Assembly: GCF_900112415.1 (NCBI RefSeq)
Contig: NZ_FOLV01000009.1
Location: forward strand, 62,001 to 126,000
Length of the DNA stretch: 64,000 bases
Reading direction: 5' to 3'
DNA from: Bacillus sp. 491mf
GTDB taxonomy: Bacteria; Bacillota; Bacilli; Bacillales; Bacillaceae_G
Shown one piece after another: positions 32,293 through 42,436 of this stretch. The position numbers and the translations under genes are program-made. The first letter of the stretch is position 1. Each line of letters starts with the position of its first letter. Under the pieces are notes generated by a model. It was not told where the DNA came from and did not search any database. It was given only the letters and a program-made list of their open reading frames with translations.

Positions 32293-33555
32293 TTAATTAG
32301 AGAGCTTATTCTGTAAATATTCAGCGATTTGTAAATACATATCACTATATGCAAATTGTATTTCTCCAGTATGATTGGCATTAGAAGAAAAATGAACGAT
32401 AACCATATGTGCAGTTGGATCGATATATAACCTTTGTCCATAACTGCCAAGTACTTCAAATGCATTTTGTTCGTTATGGGAGATCCACCACTGATCATGA
32501 TAAGAATATTCCTCACCATCCCCAACTGGGAGTTCGTATTGGTTAATTTGTTTAATTTCTTCAATTATAGAGTGAGAAATAATTTGTTTTCCGTCATAGA
32601 CACCATCGCCCGCAATCATCTCCCCGAATCTTGCCATGTCTCGTGCGGTGGCATTTAATCCTGCACTCGCTTGTTCCACTCCGGTTTCATCAACAACGTA
32701 ATAAGCATTTTCTTCTGCGCCAATTGGTGACCAAATACGTTCACTTACTAGATCTGTGAGCGATTTTCCTGTGACAGTACGAAGGACCCATGCAAGTGTT
32801 TCAGCAGAACCGTTATTATACGAAAATGTTTCTCCTGGAGCAGCTGTTTCATTTGCTTCTAGTAACATGTCATAAATTGTTGTCGGTCCATTATAGTTTT
32901 TGTTGCGAGGAAGAAGGTTACTTGCTAAATATAATTGTGCATCTTGATTATCTAATCCAGCTTGTTTAAAGCCGTGAGTTGGATATTCTACTGAAACTTG
33001 CATATCTAAAAGTTGTTGAATTGTTGCGATCCCAAATGGTGTTCCTTTTAATTTTTTTACATAAGTTTCTGCAGTTGCATTGGGGTCTAGCTTTCCTTCT
33101 TCAATAAGGGTATTAACGAGCAGTCCTGTAAATACTTTTGCTACTGATGCCATACCGTGCGGTTCGTTTTCTTTATATCCATGAAAGTATCGTTCATAAA
33201 CAAGCTTTCCATCCTGTAAAACAATAAAGGCATCTGTTTTATGTTTTTCTAATAATTTCCGAACCGTTGTATTATTTTCATTTTCATCTGTAATATGTAG
33301 GTTATCTAAATCTCGCGAATTAGTTGGAATCGAGGATATATAATTTTGATTTTTAGCAACAACTTTTGTTGAAGCAAATTCGCGCATATGTGAATAAGAC
33401 CAACGGAGACAAGGATCTTGTAACCAGTTTTTTTTCGTTACTGTTTGTCTGGAAGAAAAATTTTTATTTGGATTGAATAACGTAAATCCCATACCAGTCA
33501 ATATACATACAAAAATCAAAATGATTAAAATGAGCGGGGATTTTTTTAGTCTCAT
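32293..33555 (-). CDS. Beta-lactamase-fold serine hydrolase
   Basis: A 420-aa protein with an N-terminal hydrophobic anchor (residues 7-25), so the enzyme domain is outside the cell. The SxxK motif is S137-VAK140 and the Tyr motif is FSYNNGS. The C-terminal part GSYGQRLYIDPTAHMVIVHFSSN resembles the third motif region of class C-type and 6-aminohexanoate-dimer hydrolase-like proteins. The substrate is unknown; a peptide or ester hydrolase is more likely than a resistance enzyme. The ATG has GAAGGAGG 8 bases upstream. Confidence 0.85.
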   Translation of the reverse strand: MRLKKSPLILIILIFVCILTGMGFTLFNPNKNFSSRQTVTKKNWLQDPCLRWSYSHMREFASTKVVAKNQNYISSIPTNSRDLDNLHITDENENNTTVRKLLEKHKTDAFIVLQDGKLVYERYFHGYKENEPHGMASVAKVFTGLLVNTLIEEGKLDPNATAETYVKKLKGTPFGIATIQQLLDMQVSVEYPTHGFKQAGLDNQDAQLYLASNLLPRNKNYNGPTTIYDMLLEANETAAPGETFSYNNGSAETLAWVLRTVTGKSLTDLVSERIWSPIGAEENAYYVVDETGVEQASAGLNATARDMARFGEMIAGDGVYDGKQIISHSIIEEIKQINQYELPVGDGEEYSYHDQWWISHNEQNAFEVLGSYGQRLYIDPTAHMVIVHFSSNANHTGEIQFAYSDMYLQIAEYLQNKLSN

Positions 33556-33606
33556 AAAATTAGCCTCCTTCTAGTTTTATTATAAGAGATAAGCCTATTG
33601 AGAAGC

Positions 33607-33640
33607 AAAAAAAGGAGAGTAAACGTAGAAGTTTACTCTC
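33607..33640 (-). terminator. Intrinsic terminator of the marR-MFS operon
   Basis: GAGAGTAAAC / GTTTACTCTC stem, then a T6 run on the minus strand. Confidence 0.88.
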
Positions 33641-33650
33641 TCTTATAGGA

Positions 33651-34850
33651 TTAGGCAGATAATTTTTCTTGTGTTGTTTGTTTTTTGGACTTTTGTTTAC
33701 GCCCATGAAGAAAATAGTAAATCAGTAATGTAAATGCAACAATAATCGAAGAAATAAAATACATATGCTGATAACTGGAATGTGCTGCGATAATTCCTAG
33801 TACGAAAGAACCGATACCAATCCCTGTATCAAAGAATGAGAAATAAGTAGCTGTTGCAGATCCACGCCTTTGATCTGGTGCCACACTAACTGCAATTGTT
33901 TGGAAGCTTGGAATTAGAGTTCCATACCCAAAGCCGATAAGTACACCAGAAGCTAGTAACCAAAACGGCGTATGTGATTGGCTTAAAACGAACATACCAA
34001 TCATAAAGATAATAATTGATGGATAAATGAGGACATTTTCCCCAAACCGATCGAAGATTTTTCCTGAAAATGGCCTAGAAATAACAACTACAATTGCGTA
34101 TACAACAAAGAAATAACTAGCAATATCACTCATACCAAGCTCTTTTGCATAAACGGGAATAAATGAAAGAATACCGCTATAGGAAAAGGAAAGTACACAA
34201 CCAGTAAGAGCGATTGGAATTGTTGAAGGCTCAATTAAATCTTTCCATTGCATTCGTTTCTTTTCTTTATTGACAGCTGTTTTTTCATTTGGAATATTTA
34301 CTAAAAGTCCGCAGAGAAAAGCAAGTATAGAAAATATAGAACAAAGGACAAATAACCCTGTAAATGAGAATTTAGAAATAATCGTTAAACCTAAAAAAGG
34401 ACCGATAACCATCGGTAAGCTCATAAATACTCCGTAATAACCAAGTGCCTCACCGCGTCTATGGGGGGGTGCTACATCTGTTATGATTGTACCGGTAGCT
34501 GTTGTCGCCATTCCGAAGCCGATACCATGTAAGAAGCGAAGAGCAAGTAGTAAAAATAAGCTTTGCGCACCGAAGTACATTACTGTTGCGGCTAAAAATA
34601 ACGAAAGGGAGATAAATAAAATCTTCTTTCGTCCTAAATCATCAAGCCATTTCCCTGTAAATGGTCGGCAGATTACTGAAGAAATAAGAAATACTGTTGC
34701 AGCAAGCCCCATTTCTTCAGGTTTTCCTTTTAATCCCTCGATTACATATACAGGTAAGGTTGTGATCAACATATAAAATGTTAAAAAGAGAAATAGACTA
34801 CTCAAACATGTTCCAATGAAGTCTTTCGTCCAAAGCCTTTGACTTTCCAT
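33651..34850 (-). CDS. MFS multidrug-type exporter
   Basis: A 399-aa protein with about twelve membrane helices. The motif between helices 2 and 3 is FTGKWLDDLGRKK, and the equivalent in the second half is FSGKIFDRFGEN, as in DHA1 drug-proton antiporters. The ATG at 34850 is preferred over the one two codons upstream because GGAGGG would otherwise touch the start. It lies 17 bases after a marR-type regulator gene in one operon with a shared terminator. Confidence 0.88.
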   Translation of the reverse strand: MESQRLWTKDFIGTCLSSLFLFLTFYMLITTLPVYVIEGLKGKPEEMGLAATVFLISSVICRPFTGKWLDDLGRKKILFISLSLFLAATVMYFGAQSLFLLLALRFLHGIGFGMATTATGTIITDVAPPHRRGEALGYYGVFMSLPMVIGPFLGLTIISKFSFTGLFVLCSIFSILAFLCGLLVNIPNEKTAVNKEKKRMQWKDLIEPSTIPIALTGCVLSFSYSGILSFIPVYAKELGMSDIASYFFVVYAIVVVISRPFSGKIFDRFGENVLIYPSIIIFMIGMFVLSQSHTPFWLLASGVLIGFGYGTLIPSFQTIAVSVAPDQRRGSATATYFSFFDTGIGIGSFVLGIIAAHSSYQHMYFISSIIVAFTLLIYYFLHGRKQKSKKQTTQEKLSA

Positions 34851-34867
34851 AGTCATCCCTCCAATTT

Positions 34868-35284
34868 TTAATCAAGATTTCGAATTACTTTTTGTAGTAC
34901 ATGAAACGCAAGACGAAGCTCTTCCTCGCTAATATCTTGTAATGTCTTTTTCTCAAATGCGTTTACTTCTTGCTGCCAACTCGGTATCATTGCGATTGCT
35001 GTTTCTGACAAAGAAATAAGCTTTTCACGTCGATCTGTTCCCTCTGTTCGAGTAATCCATCCCATTAATTCCATACGTTTTAAAGTACGGGTCATTGTTG
35101 GAGATTCGACATTTAAATATTGACACAATTCTGTTTGCGTGCAAGATCCAGTTTGATCTAGTCTGAAAATTACAGCCCATTGTGCACTGTATAAACCAGT
35201 TGGGGAAACACGTTCATTGAATCTCTTAGAAAATTTCCGAGCGGTTTGGCTGACAGTGTGAAAAAAGTGTTGTTTTTCGTCCAT
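34868..35284 (-). CDS. MarR family transcriptional regulator
   Basis: A 138-aa protein with a winged helix-turn-helix: QTELCQYLNVESPTMTRTLKRMELMGWITRTEGTDRREK includes the recognition helix and the wing with its D-R-R-x-K motif. N- and C-terminal helices would form the dimer interface. It is the first gene of an operon with an MFS exporter and probably represses both. A palindrome upstream of its start fits autoregulation. The ATG at 35284 has AAAGG upstream; a TTG at 35302 is also in frame. Confidence 0.88.
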   Translation of the reverse strand: MDEKQHFFHTVSQTARKFSKRFNERVSPTGLYSAQWAVIFRLDQTGSCTQTELCQYLNVESPTMTRTLKRMELMGWITRTEGTDRREKLISLSETAIAMIPSWQQEVNAFEKKTLQDISEEELRLAFHVLQKVIRNLD

Positions 35285-35303
35285 ATTTTTTGCCCTTTCC
35301 AAT

Positions 35304-35319
35304 TAGTTGCCTAGCTAAC
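35304..35319. promoter_or_regulatory. Candidate MarR operator
   Basis: AGTTGCCTAGCTAACT is an imperfect palindrome centred on CTAG, with AGTT/AACT arms, about 20 bases before the marR start. The size and AT-rich arms fit MarR-family sites. Confidence 0.55.
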
Positions 35320-35481
35320 TATATCTGTTTTTTTCTAGATTGTCTAGTAATCTATCGGTTTGCTTTTGTAAAAATAAGTTGAATTTCAGATTGAGAACAT
35401 ATATTCTATGTGATATTATTAAATTAGAATTTTCTGTTTTTTAACGTGTGTTGTTGATATTATTGAGGGGGAAAGCGAATA

Positions 35482-36375
35482 ATGAAACCTACCATTATGA
35501 AATCAGTGGCATTATCAAATGGAGAAACAATTGCTTATCAAGAAGCGGGGAATGGAACAGAGATAGTAGTGCTTATTCACGGGAATATGACATCTTCACA
35601 GCATTGGGATTTAGTTATAGAACAACTGCAAGATTCTTATCATATTTATGCTCTTGATTTACGTGGTTTTGGCTTTTCAACTTATCATCATCCGATTAAT
35701 TCATTGAATGATTTTGCAGAAGATGTGAAGTTGTTTGTAGATGAATTACAATTGAAAAATTTTTCATTGGTCGGATGGTCAATGGGTGGAGGAGTTGCGA
35801 TGCAGTTTACAGCAGCTTATCCGGTGTATGTAAATAAACTTATACTGGTAGAATCAGTAGGACTGAAAGGATATCCCATTTTTAAGAAGGATATAAATGG
35901 TCAACCAATTGTGTCTCATCTTTTAAAAACAAAAGAAGAAATAGCGAAAGATGCTGTTCAAATTGCACCTGTTGTTGAAGCTATAAAACAAAAGGATAAG
36001 CAGTATTATCGAAATGTCTGGAATTTACTTATTTATACGCATCATCAACCTAGTCCAGATCGCTATGAGAAATATCTTGATGATATGTTAACGCAGCGCA
36101 ATTTTGTTGATGTAAATTATGGACTTGTAACATTTAATATATCAGATGAGCATAACGGAGTTGTAGCTGGGAACGGGGATATGAATCGCATTCAAGTGCC
36201 AACATTAGTTCTCCAAGGTGATCGTGATTATGTGGTGCCAAAAGTAGTTGGTGATGAGTTGGCAAAGCATTTGCCAAATGCAAAATTGGTCATGTTAGAA
36301 GATTGTGGCCATTCTCCATTTGTTGATTGTTTAAACGTGTTTATTAATGAAGTAAATACATTTTTGAAAGAGTAG
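35482..36375 (+). CDS. Alpha/beta hydrolase
   Basis: A 297-aa soluble enzyme. The oxyanion region is LIHGNMTSS, the nucleophile elbow is GWSMGGG with Ser100, the acid is in QGDRDYVVP and the His is in EDCGHSPF. The triad is complete. Specificity is unknown; esterase, lactonase or haloperoxidase-type activity is possible. The ATG follows GAGGGGGAAAG. It has its own terminator. Confidence 0.88.
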   Translation: MKPTIMKSVALSNGETIAYQEAGNGTEIVVLIHGNMTSSQHWDLVIEQLQDSYHIYALDLRGFGFSTYHHPINSLNDFAEDVKLFVDELQLKNFSLVGWSMGGGVAMQFTAAYPVYVNKLILVESVGLKGYPIFKKDINGQPIVSHLLKTKEEIAKDAVQIAPVVEAIKQKDKQYYRNVWNLLIYTHHQPSPDRYEKYLDDMLTQRNFVDVNYGLVTFNISDEHNGVVAGNGDMNRIQVPTLVLQGDRDYVVPKVVGDELAKHLPNAKLVMLEDCGHSPFVDCLNVFINEVNTFLKE

Positions 36376-36486
36376 CTGCATTGTTTCATAATGCAAATAA
36401 GAAACGTATCCTATAATAGGGTTGTATATGTATATATTTGAAAATTAGAATTTAAAACCTTTCTTCCAGTAGATGGAAAGGATGTA

Positions 36487-36520
36487 AGCTAGAAGTCTGG
36501 ACTTCTAGCTTTATTTTTGT
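36487..36520 (+). terminator. Intrinsic terminator
   Basis: AGCTAGAAGTC / GACTTCTAGCT stem followed by TTATTTTT. Confidence 0.85.
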
Positions 36521-36596
36521 GGAAATTGAAAGTATACGATTTATGGATTAACCAGCTATAATAAAGGATGTGAGTTTAGACAAGGAGCGTAATGAA

Positions 36597-37772
36597 ATGG
36601 GGAGAAGGTATACGTTTTGGATTATGGTTGGAATTGTTGCGATTTCTGGGCTTTCACAAGGTATGTTGTTACCGGCAATTGCAATGATTTTTGAGAAGGA
36701 GGGAATTAGTTCAAGCTTTAACGGCATTCATGCAACGGCATTATATATAGGGATTCTTGTTATTTCACCTTGGCTTGAGAAACCGATGCAAAAGTTTGGA
36801 ATGAAACCCCTTATTGTAATTGGAGGTTTTATTGTTGTTGGAGCATTATTTGTATTTACGCAAACATTTTCTTTTTGGGTATGGTTTGTTCTGCGTTTTT
36901 TCGTTGGGGTAGGGGATCATATGCTTCATGTTGGAACGCAAACGTGGATTACGACGACTGCTAGTCCGCACAAGGTAGGAAAACAAGTTTCTATATACGG
37001 AGCATTTTTCAGTATCGGTTTTGCGATGGGGCCTTATTTAGCGAGTACGGTACAATACGGGATTGCAACACCGTTTATTGTATCAACTGTCCTTTGTTTA
37101 ATAGGATGGTTATTATTGATCCCAACGCAAAATGCATTTCCTGATCAAGGAGAAGCAAATCAAGAAAGTGAAACATCTTTGCAGCGCTATAAGCAAGTTT
37201 GGATAGTAGGGTGGATTGCGTTACTTGCACCGTTAGCATATGGAGTGTTAGAAGGGATGCTTAATAGCAATTTACCTGTTTATGCGATGAGGAAAGGCTG
37301 GTCAGTTGAACAAATTTCATTTTTATTACCAGCATTTTCGATTGGTGGAATTGTTACGCAAATACCACTTGGTATACTTAGTGATCGTCTTGGAAGAGAA
37401 CGGATTTTAACATGGACATTTAGCGTCAGTACAGTGATTTTTCTATTAGCGGCTATATTCGATGGTTATTATTGGCTTGTATTTATATGTATGTTACTTG
37501 CTGGTATGGTTATTGGATCATGCTTTTCACTCGGACTCGGCTATATGACTGATTTATTATCAAAACATTTATTACCGGCAGGAAATATTTTGTGCGGAAT
37601 TGCTTTTAGTATCGGAAGCATTACTGGGCCTGTATTAGGTGGGCTATTTATAGAGAACATACAGTATACAAGCTTTTTCTTTTCCATTATGATCATAATG
37701 GCAGTAATATCTATTGTTTATGTGACACATATGAAAAATCAAGCAATGATAAGGAAAGTAGAAAGTAGGTAA
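36597..37772 (+). CDS. MFS transporter
   Basis: A 391-aa protein with about twelve membrane helices; [14 protein letters not shown] after helix 8 is the MFS loop motif. It resembles YfmO/YcxA-type Bacillus permeases, so export of a small molecule is likely but unproven. The ATG at 36597 follows AAGGAG by 9 bases; the earlier in-frame GTG at 36570 has no site. The NETI-protein gene begins 4 bases after its stop, so they share a transcript. Confidence 0.85.
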   Translation: MGRRYTFWIMVGIVAISGLSQGMLLPAIAMIFEKEGISSSFNGIHATALYIGILVISPWLEKPMQKFGMKPLIVIGGFIVVGALFVFTQTFSFWVWFVLRFFVGVGDHMLHVGTQTWITTTASPHKVGKQVSIYGAFFSIGFAMGPYLASTVQYGIATPFIVSTVLCLIGWLLLIPTQNAFPDQGEANQESETSLQRYKQVWIVGWIALLAPLAYGVLEGMLNSNLPVYAMRKGWSVEQISFLLPAFSIGGIVTQIPLGILSDRLGRERILTWTFSVSTVIFLLAAIFDGYYWLVFICMLLAGMVIGSCFSLGLGYMTDLLSKHLLPAGNILCGIAFSIGSITGPVLGGLFIENIQYTSFFFSIMIIMAVISIVYVTHMKNQAMIRKVESR

Positions 37773-37776
37773 AATA

Positions 37777-37983
37777 ATGACAAAGCAATTAAAAAAGAAG
37801 AAATTTGAAGTATTGTCAGATGAAACAATTGCACAGTGCCTCGAAAGAATGGATAAGGAAGGATATACACCGTCTCGCCGCATGGAAGAGCCTATTTTCC
37901 ATGAGGTGAAAAGAGATGGGAAAACGGTTGTAGAGCCATGCGGACGGAAAATAATATTTGAAGGAAAATTAAAAACGGTATAA
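37777..37983 (+). CDS. NETI-motif small protein
   Basis: A 68-aa basic protein: [20 protein letters not shown] followed by [16 protein letters not shown] and [11 protein letters not shown]. This matches the NETI family of small Bacillus proteins, where the motif is usually N-E-T-I and here is D-E-T-I. Function unknown. It is translated right after the MFS gene. Confidence 0.8.
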   Translation: MTKQLKKKKFEVLSDETIAQCLERMDKEGYTPSRRMEEPIFHEVKRDGKTVVEPCGRKIIFEGKLKTV

Positions 37984-38016
37984 AGTGCAACGCTATGTAA
38001 ATACAAATTAAAAAAT

Positions 38017-38170
38017 CGACATAAAAACCCTTTTTCTATTTAAGCGGGCGAGAGTATCTGGCCATGCATAGAAGCGGTCATGGCCTTTTTCTGCCACATG
38101 CAAGGTTTAAAACAGAGGGAGAAAGCATGTTGTATTCTGCATAGCAGCGACTTATATGTATAAAAATTAA
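38017..38170 (+). repeat. bcr-type dispersed repeat, copy 2
   Basis: Contains GAGAGTATCTGGCCATGC, AGAAGCGGTCATGGCC, GCCACATGCAAGG, GGGAGAAAGCATG and GCATAGCAGCGACTTATATG. In this copy GGCCATG and CATGGCC form a stem. It lies between the NETI gene and the DUF378 gene; the rest of that gap (to 38351) shows no gene. Confidence 0.88.
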
Positions 38171-38351
38171 AATCTATATAGTTTGCGTGGATTTTATATT
38201 GGAAAGCTGGCAAGAACGCATCGCTATTAAGCTAAAATTTAAATTATATTTTTAAAAACGAAAAAATAAAAATAATGGGCAAATTCAAGAACTCCATGCA
38301 TATAATATAGCGAAAGGCCTTTCACCATTTTTCACCAAGGGGGCAATCACA

Positions 38352-38543
38352 ATGAAATTTTTGTCTTACCTTACAGCAATTCTGGTGATTATTGGCGGTT
38401 TAAACTGGTTATTTGTTGCGTTAGATTTTAATCTGGTGGAAAAAATTTTTGGTTCTGTACCAGCGCTTGTTGATACCGTCTATTGGCTTATTGGTATTTC
38501 TGCACTTTATCAAATTTATGACCGTTTTTTTGCAAATAATTAG
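38352..38543 (+). CDS. DUF378 family membrane protein
   Basis: A 63-aa protein with two membrane helices: LTAILVIIGGLNWLFVAL carries the IGGLNW signature of DUF378, and the second helix is near SVPALVDTVYWLIGISALY. Function unknown. The ATG has AAGGGGG upstream. A terminator follows closely. Confidence 0.88.
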   Translation: MKFLSYLTAILVIIGGLNWLFVALDFNLVEKIFGSVPALVDTVYWLIGISALYQIYDRFFANN

Positions 38544-38565
38544 CAATTATACAATTATTATTCAA

Positions 38566-38597
38566 AATGTTAAGCAGACGTGCTTAACATTTTTTTG
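38566..38597 (+). terminator. Intrinsic terminator
   Basis: AATGTTAAGCA / TGCTTAACATT stem followed by TTTTTTG. Confidence 0.88.
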
Positions 38598-38681
38598 TTT
38601 CAATACGAAGTAAAGAGATTCAGGAAAAATTACTCATGAGAACGGTTTCGATACTTCTTAGAATAAAATAGGAAAAACAAT

Positions 38682-38710
38682 TTGACCGGGTATTTTATAT
38701 GAGTTATAAT
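38682..38710 (+). promoter_or_regulatory. Sigma-A promoter of the serC operon
   Basis: TTGACC (38682-38687) and TATAAT (38705-38710) with a 17-base spacer, 45 bases before serC. Confidence 0.88.
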
Positions 38711-38755
38711 TCAGAAAGTTTTAAAATTTATAAAAAAACGAAAGAGGGGAATAAG

Positions 38756-39838
38756 ATGCATCGAGTATACAATTTTTCAGCGGGACCATCTACACTTCCT
38801 ATTCCTGTTTTAGAGCAAGTACAAAAGGAATTATTGAACTATCAGGAAAAGGGTATGTCAATAATGGAAATGAGTCACAGATCAGCGGCTTTTCAGGAAA
38901 TAATAGATGAAACGAAAAGTTTATTGTGTGAGTTAATGAATATCCCTGAAAATTATGAAGTCCTTTTTATACAAGGAGGCGCATCTTTACAATTCTCCAT
39001 GATTCCACTAAATTTAATGAACCACTATAAACAAGCGGCATATGTGCATACGGGCTCCTGGTCAAAAAAAGCAATCGAAGAAGCAGAAAAAATGGGAACG
39101 ATTTCGGTTGTTACATCTCCTGAAAATGACCGATTTACATCCATTCCAGAATTCAATCGAACACTTCTTTCTCAAGAAATAGATTATATTCATATTACAA
39201 CGAATAATACAATTGAAGGTACGCGTTATGTAAACATTCCTGAGACAAAAGAAATCCCACTCGTTGCGGATATGTCTTCCAATATTTTATCTGAAGAGTA
39301 TGATGTTACAAAATTCGGGCTTATTTATGCTGGAGCACAGAAAAATTTAGGACCGGCAGGGTTAACAGTTGTTATCGTTCGTAAGGACTTAATTGGTGCT
39401 GCTAATTCTTCTTGCCCGGCCATGTTAAACTATAAAACTTACAGTAAACATAATTCACTTTATAATACGCCGCCAACTTTCAGTATTTATGTAACAAAAC
39501 TAGTTTTGCAATGGCTGAAAGCGCAGGGAGGCGTACAGGAGATTGAAAAAAGAAATTACAAAAAAGCAGCAATTCTATACAACTTTTTAGATGAATCAAG
39601 CATGTTCACTTCACCAGTACATACTACATATCGCTCTTTAATGAATATTCCATTTACAACGTCTTCAAACGAACGGAATGCATTATTTATTCAAGAAGCC
39701 AAAAAGCATGGTTTTGAAGAATTAAAAGGGCATCGCTCAGTTGGCGGCATGCGTGCTAGTATTTATAACGCTATGCCAGCGGAAGGTGTACAATCACTTG
39801 TTAATTTCATGTCTGTATTTGAAAAGAAGTACAAATAA
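38756..39838 (+). CDS. serC: Phosphoserine aminotransferase
   Basis: A 360-aa PLP enzyme that converts 3-phosphohydroxypyruvate and glutamate to phosphoserine in serine synthesis. FSAGPSTLP at the start, HRSAAFQEI, and the PLP lysine Lys196 in YAGAQKNLGPAG are present. The length is normal. The ATG at 38756 follows GAGGGG; the in-frame ATG at 38699 lies inside the promoter and is excluded. First gene of a serC-serA-DUF1015 unit. Confidence 0.95.
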   Translation: MHRVYNFSAGPSTLPIPVLEQVQKELLNYQEKGMSIMEMSHRSAAFQEIIDETKSLLCELMNIPENYEVLFIQGGASLQFSMIPLNLMNHYKQAAYVHTGSWSKKAIEEAEKMGTISVVTSPENDRFTSIPEFNRTLLSQEIDYIHITTNNTIEGTRYVNIPETKEIPLVADMSSNILSEEYDVTKFGLIYAGAQKNLGPAGLTVVIVRKDLIGAANSSCPAMLNYKTYSKHNSLYNTPPTFSIYVTKLVLQWLKAQGGVQEIEKRNYKKAAILYNFLDESSMFTSPVHTTYRSLMNIPFTTSSNERNALFIQEAKKHGFEELKGHRSVGGMRASIYNAMPAEGVQSLVNFMSVFEKKYK

Positions 39839-39850
39839 GGGGATGAGAAA

Positions 39851-41023
39851 ATGTTTCATATTCAAACGTTGAATCAAATTGCTGAAAAAGGAATTGCTAC
39901 GTTTTCAAAAGAGAGTTATAAAATAGGAGAAACAGTTGAGAATCCTGATGGTATTTTATTGCGAAGCTACTCATTGCATCATGAGGAGTTTGCAAGTGAT
40001 TTAAAGGCAATTGCCAGAGCGGGAGCAGGTGTAAATAATATACCAGTAGAACGGTGTACAGAGAAAGGGATTGTTGTTTTTAATACACCTGGGGCGAATG
40101 CAAATGCTGTAAAAGAACTTGTACTTGCAAGTTTAATTATATCATCACGTAATGTTGTAGACGGTATCGTATGGACAAAAGAGCTGCATGGTGAAGAAGT
40201 ACCGCAACTTGTTGAGAAAGGGAAAAAGCAATATGTTGGTTCAGAAATTGCCTCGAAACGTCTTGGCATTATTGGACTAGGTGCAATTGGTGCTCTCGTT
40301 GCCAATGATGCCTTATCATTAGGGATGGACGTTGTAGGTTATGATCCATATGTTTCTGTTGAAACAGCTTGGCGACTATCGAGACAAGTGCAGCGAGCGT
40401 TTAGTTTAGAAGAAGTTTTTGCGACATGCGATTATATTACCTTGCATATTCCATTGGTGGAACAAACGCGAGGTATCATAAATGAACATGCATTTCAAGT
40501 AATGAAAAAAGGAGTTCGTATATTAAATTTTTCTCGCGGAGAGCTTGTTGACGAAGATGCGCTGGAACGAGCGCTTCATACGGGGATTGTGAATCAGTAT
40601 ATAACAGATTTTCCAAACGAGCGTGTACTGCAAATGAAAAATGTTATTGCAACGCCGCATCTTGGGGCATCTACATACGAATCAGAAGAAAATTGTGCGG
40701 TTATGGCAGTGCGGCAATTGCGAAGCTTTTTAGAAACGGGTAATATCCGCAATTCAGTTAATTATCCGAATGTAGAACTACCGTATATCGGAAAGAATCG
40801 AATTACAATTTCTCATCAAAATATTCCAAATATGGTTGGGCAAATTACGACACGCTTAGCCGAGCAGCATATAAATATTGCAGATATGATTAACCGTAGT
40901 AAGGGCTCTTTTGCATATACAATAATTGATATTGATAATGGCATTGATGATATTATTAAAGAAGATATTGTGGCAAATATAAGGGCTATTACAGGAGTCG
41001 TAGCGGTACGAATGATTGTATAA
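39851..41023 (+). CDS. serA: D-3-phosphoglycerate dehydrogenase with ACT domain
   Basis: A 390-aa NAD-dependent enzyme for the first step of serine synthesis. The Rossmann loop is GIIGLGAIGA, the catalytic Arg region is NFSRGELVDE, and the catalytic His is in ATPHLGASTYESEENC. The C-terminal about 70 residues (NMVGQITTRLAEQHINIADMIN) form an ACT domain that likely senses serine. It is of the short type. It starts 12 bases after serC, so they are co-transcribed. Confidence 0.93.
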   Translation: MFHIQTLNQIAEKGIATFSKESYKIGETVENPDGILLRSYSLHHEEFASDLKAIARAGAGVNNIPVERCTEKGIVVFNTPGANANAVKELVLASLIISSRNVVDGIVWTKELHGEEVPQLVEKGKKQYVGSEIASKRLGIIGLGAIGALVANDALSLGMDVVGYDPYVSVETAWRLSRQVQRAFSLEEVFATCDYITLHIPLVEQTRGIINEHAFQVMKKGVRILNFSRGELVDEDALERALHTGIVNQYITDFPNERVLQMKNVIATPHLGASTYESEENCAVMAVRQLRSFLETGNIRNSVNYPNVELPYIGKNRITISHQNIPNMVGQITTRLAEQHINIADMINRSKGSFAYTIIDIDNGIDDIIKEDIVANIRAITGVVAVRMIV

Positions 41024-41092
41024 TGCGAAGTTCCTATTAGTAGGGGCTTTTCGAACTTACTACATGTTAATGCGGAAAAGGAGGAGATTTTG

Positions 41093-42340
41093 GTGGCAAC
41101 AATTAAACCATTTCGGGCAATTCGTCCTACACAAGAGCGCGCAAAAGAAGTAGCTGCTCTTCCATATGATGTACTCAATAGTAAAGAAGCAAGAGAAACT
41201 GCAAAAGGTAATCCGTATTCGTTTTTGCGTGTTGATAAGGCAGAAATTGACTTAGATCCATCTATTTCTCCATACGTTAACGCGGTGTATGAGAAAGCGA
41301 GGGGGAATTTACAACATTTGATTGAACAAGGTGTGCTTATTCAAGAAGAACGACCATGTTTTTACATTTATGAACTTACAATGAATGGTCGGTCTCAAAC
41401 TGGATTGGTTGTTTGTACATCGATTGATGAATATATAAGCGATACAATTAAGAAGCATGAGCGGACAAGAGCTGAAAAAGAAATAGATCGTATTCGTCAT
41501 GTTGATGTCTGTAATGCACATACAGGACCTATTTTTGTAACATATCGCGGGAAAAGTGAAATTGAAAATATAATTGCGAATTGGAAAATAACGCATAATC
41601 ATGTTTATGACTTTACGGCAGATGATACAATTCGGCATAAAGTGTGGATTATTCATGAAGAAAGAGTGATTGCTACATTAATTAAACTGTTTGAGGGGAT
41701 ACCGTCATTATATATTGCTGATGGTCATCATCGCTCTGCATCGGCTGTAAAAGTAGGAATAATGCGACGTGAAGAGAATGCAAATTATACAGGTGAAGAA
41801 GAATTTAATTATTTTTTATCTGTACTTTTTCCGAAAGATGAATTAGCAATTTGGGATTACAATCGCATTGTAAAAGATATAAATGGATTATCAGAAGAAC
41901 AATTTTTACAAGCGATATCTCAAGATTTTTATGTAGATAAAGCGGAAGAAGCCCCCTATAAACCAACAGAGCGTCATACGTTTGGAATGTATTTGAATAA
42001 GGTATGGTATAAATTGACCGTAAAAGAAAACAGAGTTGATGAAAATAATGTTGTAACTAGACTAGATGCATCGATTTTACAAGATCAACTATTGCATCGC
42101 ATTTTACAAATTGATGATCCTCGCACAAATGATAGAATTGATTTTGTTGGAGGAATACGAGGACTGACGGCGTTAGAGAAAATGATTGATGAGGGAGGAT
42201 GGGCGGTTGCTTTTTCAATGTATCCAACTGGAATAGAAGATTTACTAGCTATTGCAGATGCAGGGGAAGTAATGCCACCAAAATCAACATGGTTTGAACC
42301 AAAACTTCGCAGTGGTTTATTTATTCATTCGTTAGAATAG
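41093..42340 (+). CDS. DUF1015 family protein
   Basis: A 415-aa protein starting MATIKPFRAIRPTQERAKEVAALPYDVL, the family signature, with FIYEL, the HERT segment KHERTRAEKEIDRI, and the conserved IADGHHRSASA. Members have no proven biochemical role that I can name. The GTG at 41093 lies 8 bases after AGGAGG; a TTG just before is possible. It is the third gene of the serC-serA operon, a neighbourhood that suggests a role linked to serine synthesis. Confidence 0.9.
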   Translation: MATIKPFRAIRPTQERAKEVAALPYDVLNSKEARETAKGNPYSFLRVDKAEIDLDPSISPYVNAVYEKARGNLQHLIEQGVLIQEERPCFYIYELTMNGRSQTGLVVCTSIDEYISDTIKKHERTRAEKEIDRIRHVDVCNAHTGPIFVTYRGKSEIENIIANWKITHNHVYDFTADDTIRHKVWIIHEERVIATLIKLFEGIPSLYIADGHHRSASAVKVGIMRREENANYTGEEEFNYFLSVLFPKDELAIWDYNRIVKDINGLSEEQFLQAISQDFYVDKAEEAPYKPTERHTFGMYLNKVWYKLTVKENRVDENNVVTRLDASILQDQLLHRILQIDDPRTNDRIDFVGGIRGLTALEKMIDEGGWAVAFSMYPTGIEDLLAIADAGEVMPPKSTWFEPKLRSGLFIHSLE

Positions 42341-42371
42341 AAGAGAGAGCAATTTGCTTTCTCTTTTTTTC
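42341..42371 (+). terminator. Intrinsic terminator of the serine operon
   Basis: AGAGAGCAA / TTTGCTTTCTCT-type stem followed by TTTTTTTC. Confidence 0.8.
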
Positions 42372-42436
42372 TTGCATATTTTGTACCTATCTTATAATGT
42401 AAAGTCGTACTGACTGATGGAAAGGGTTTGATATAT

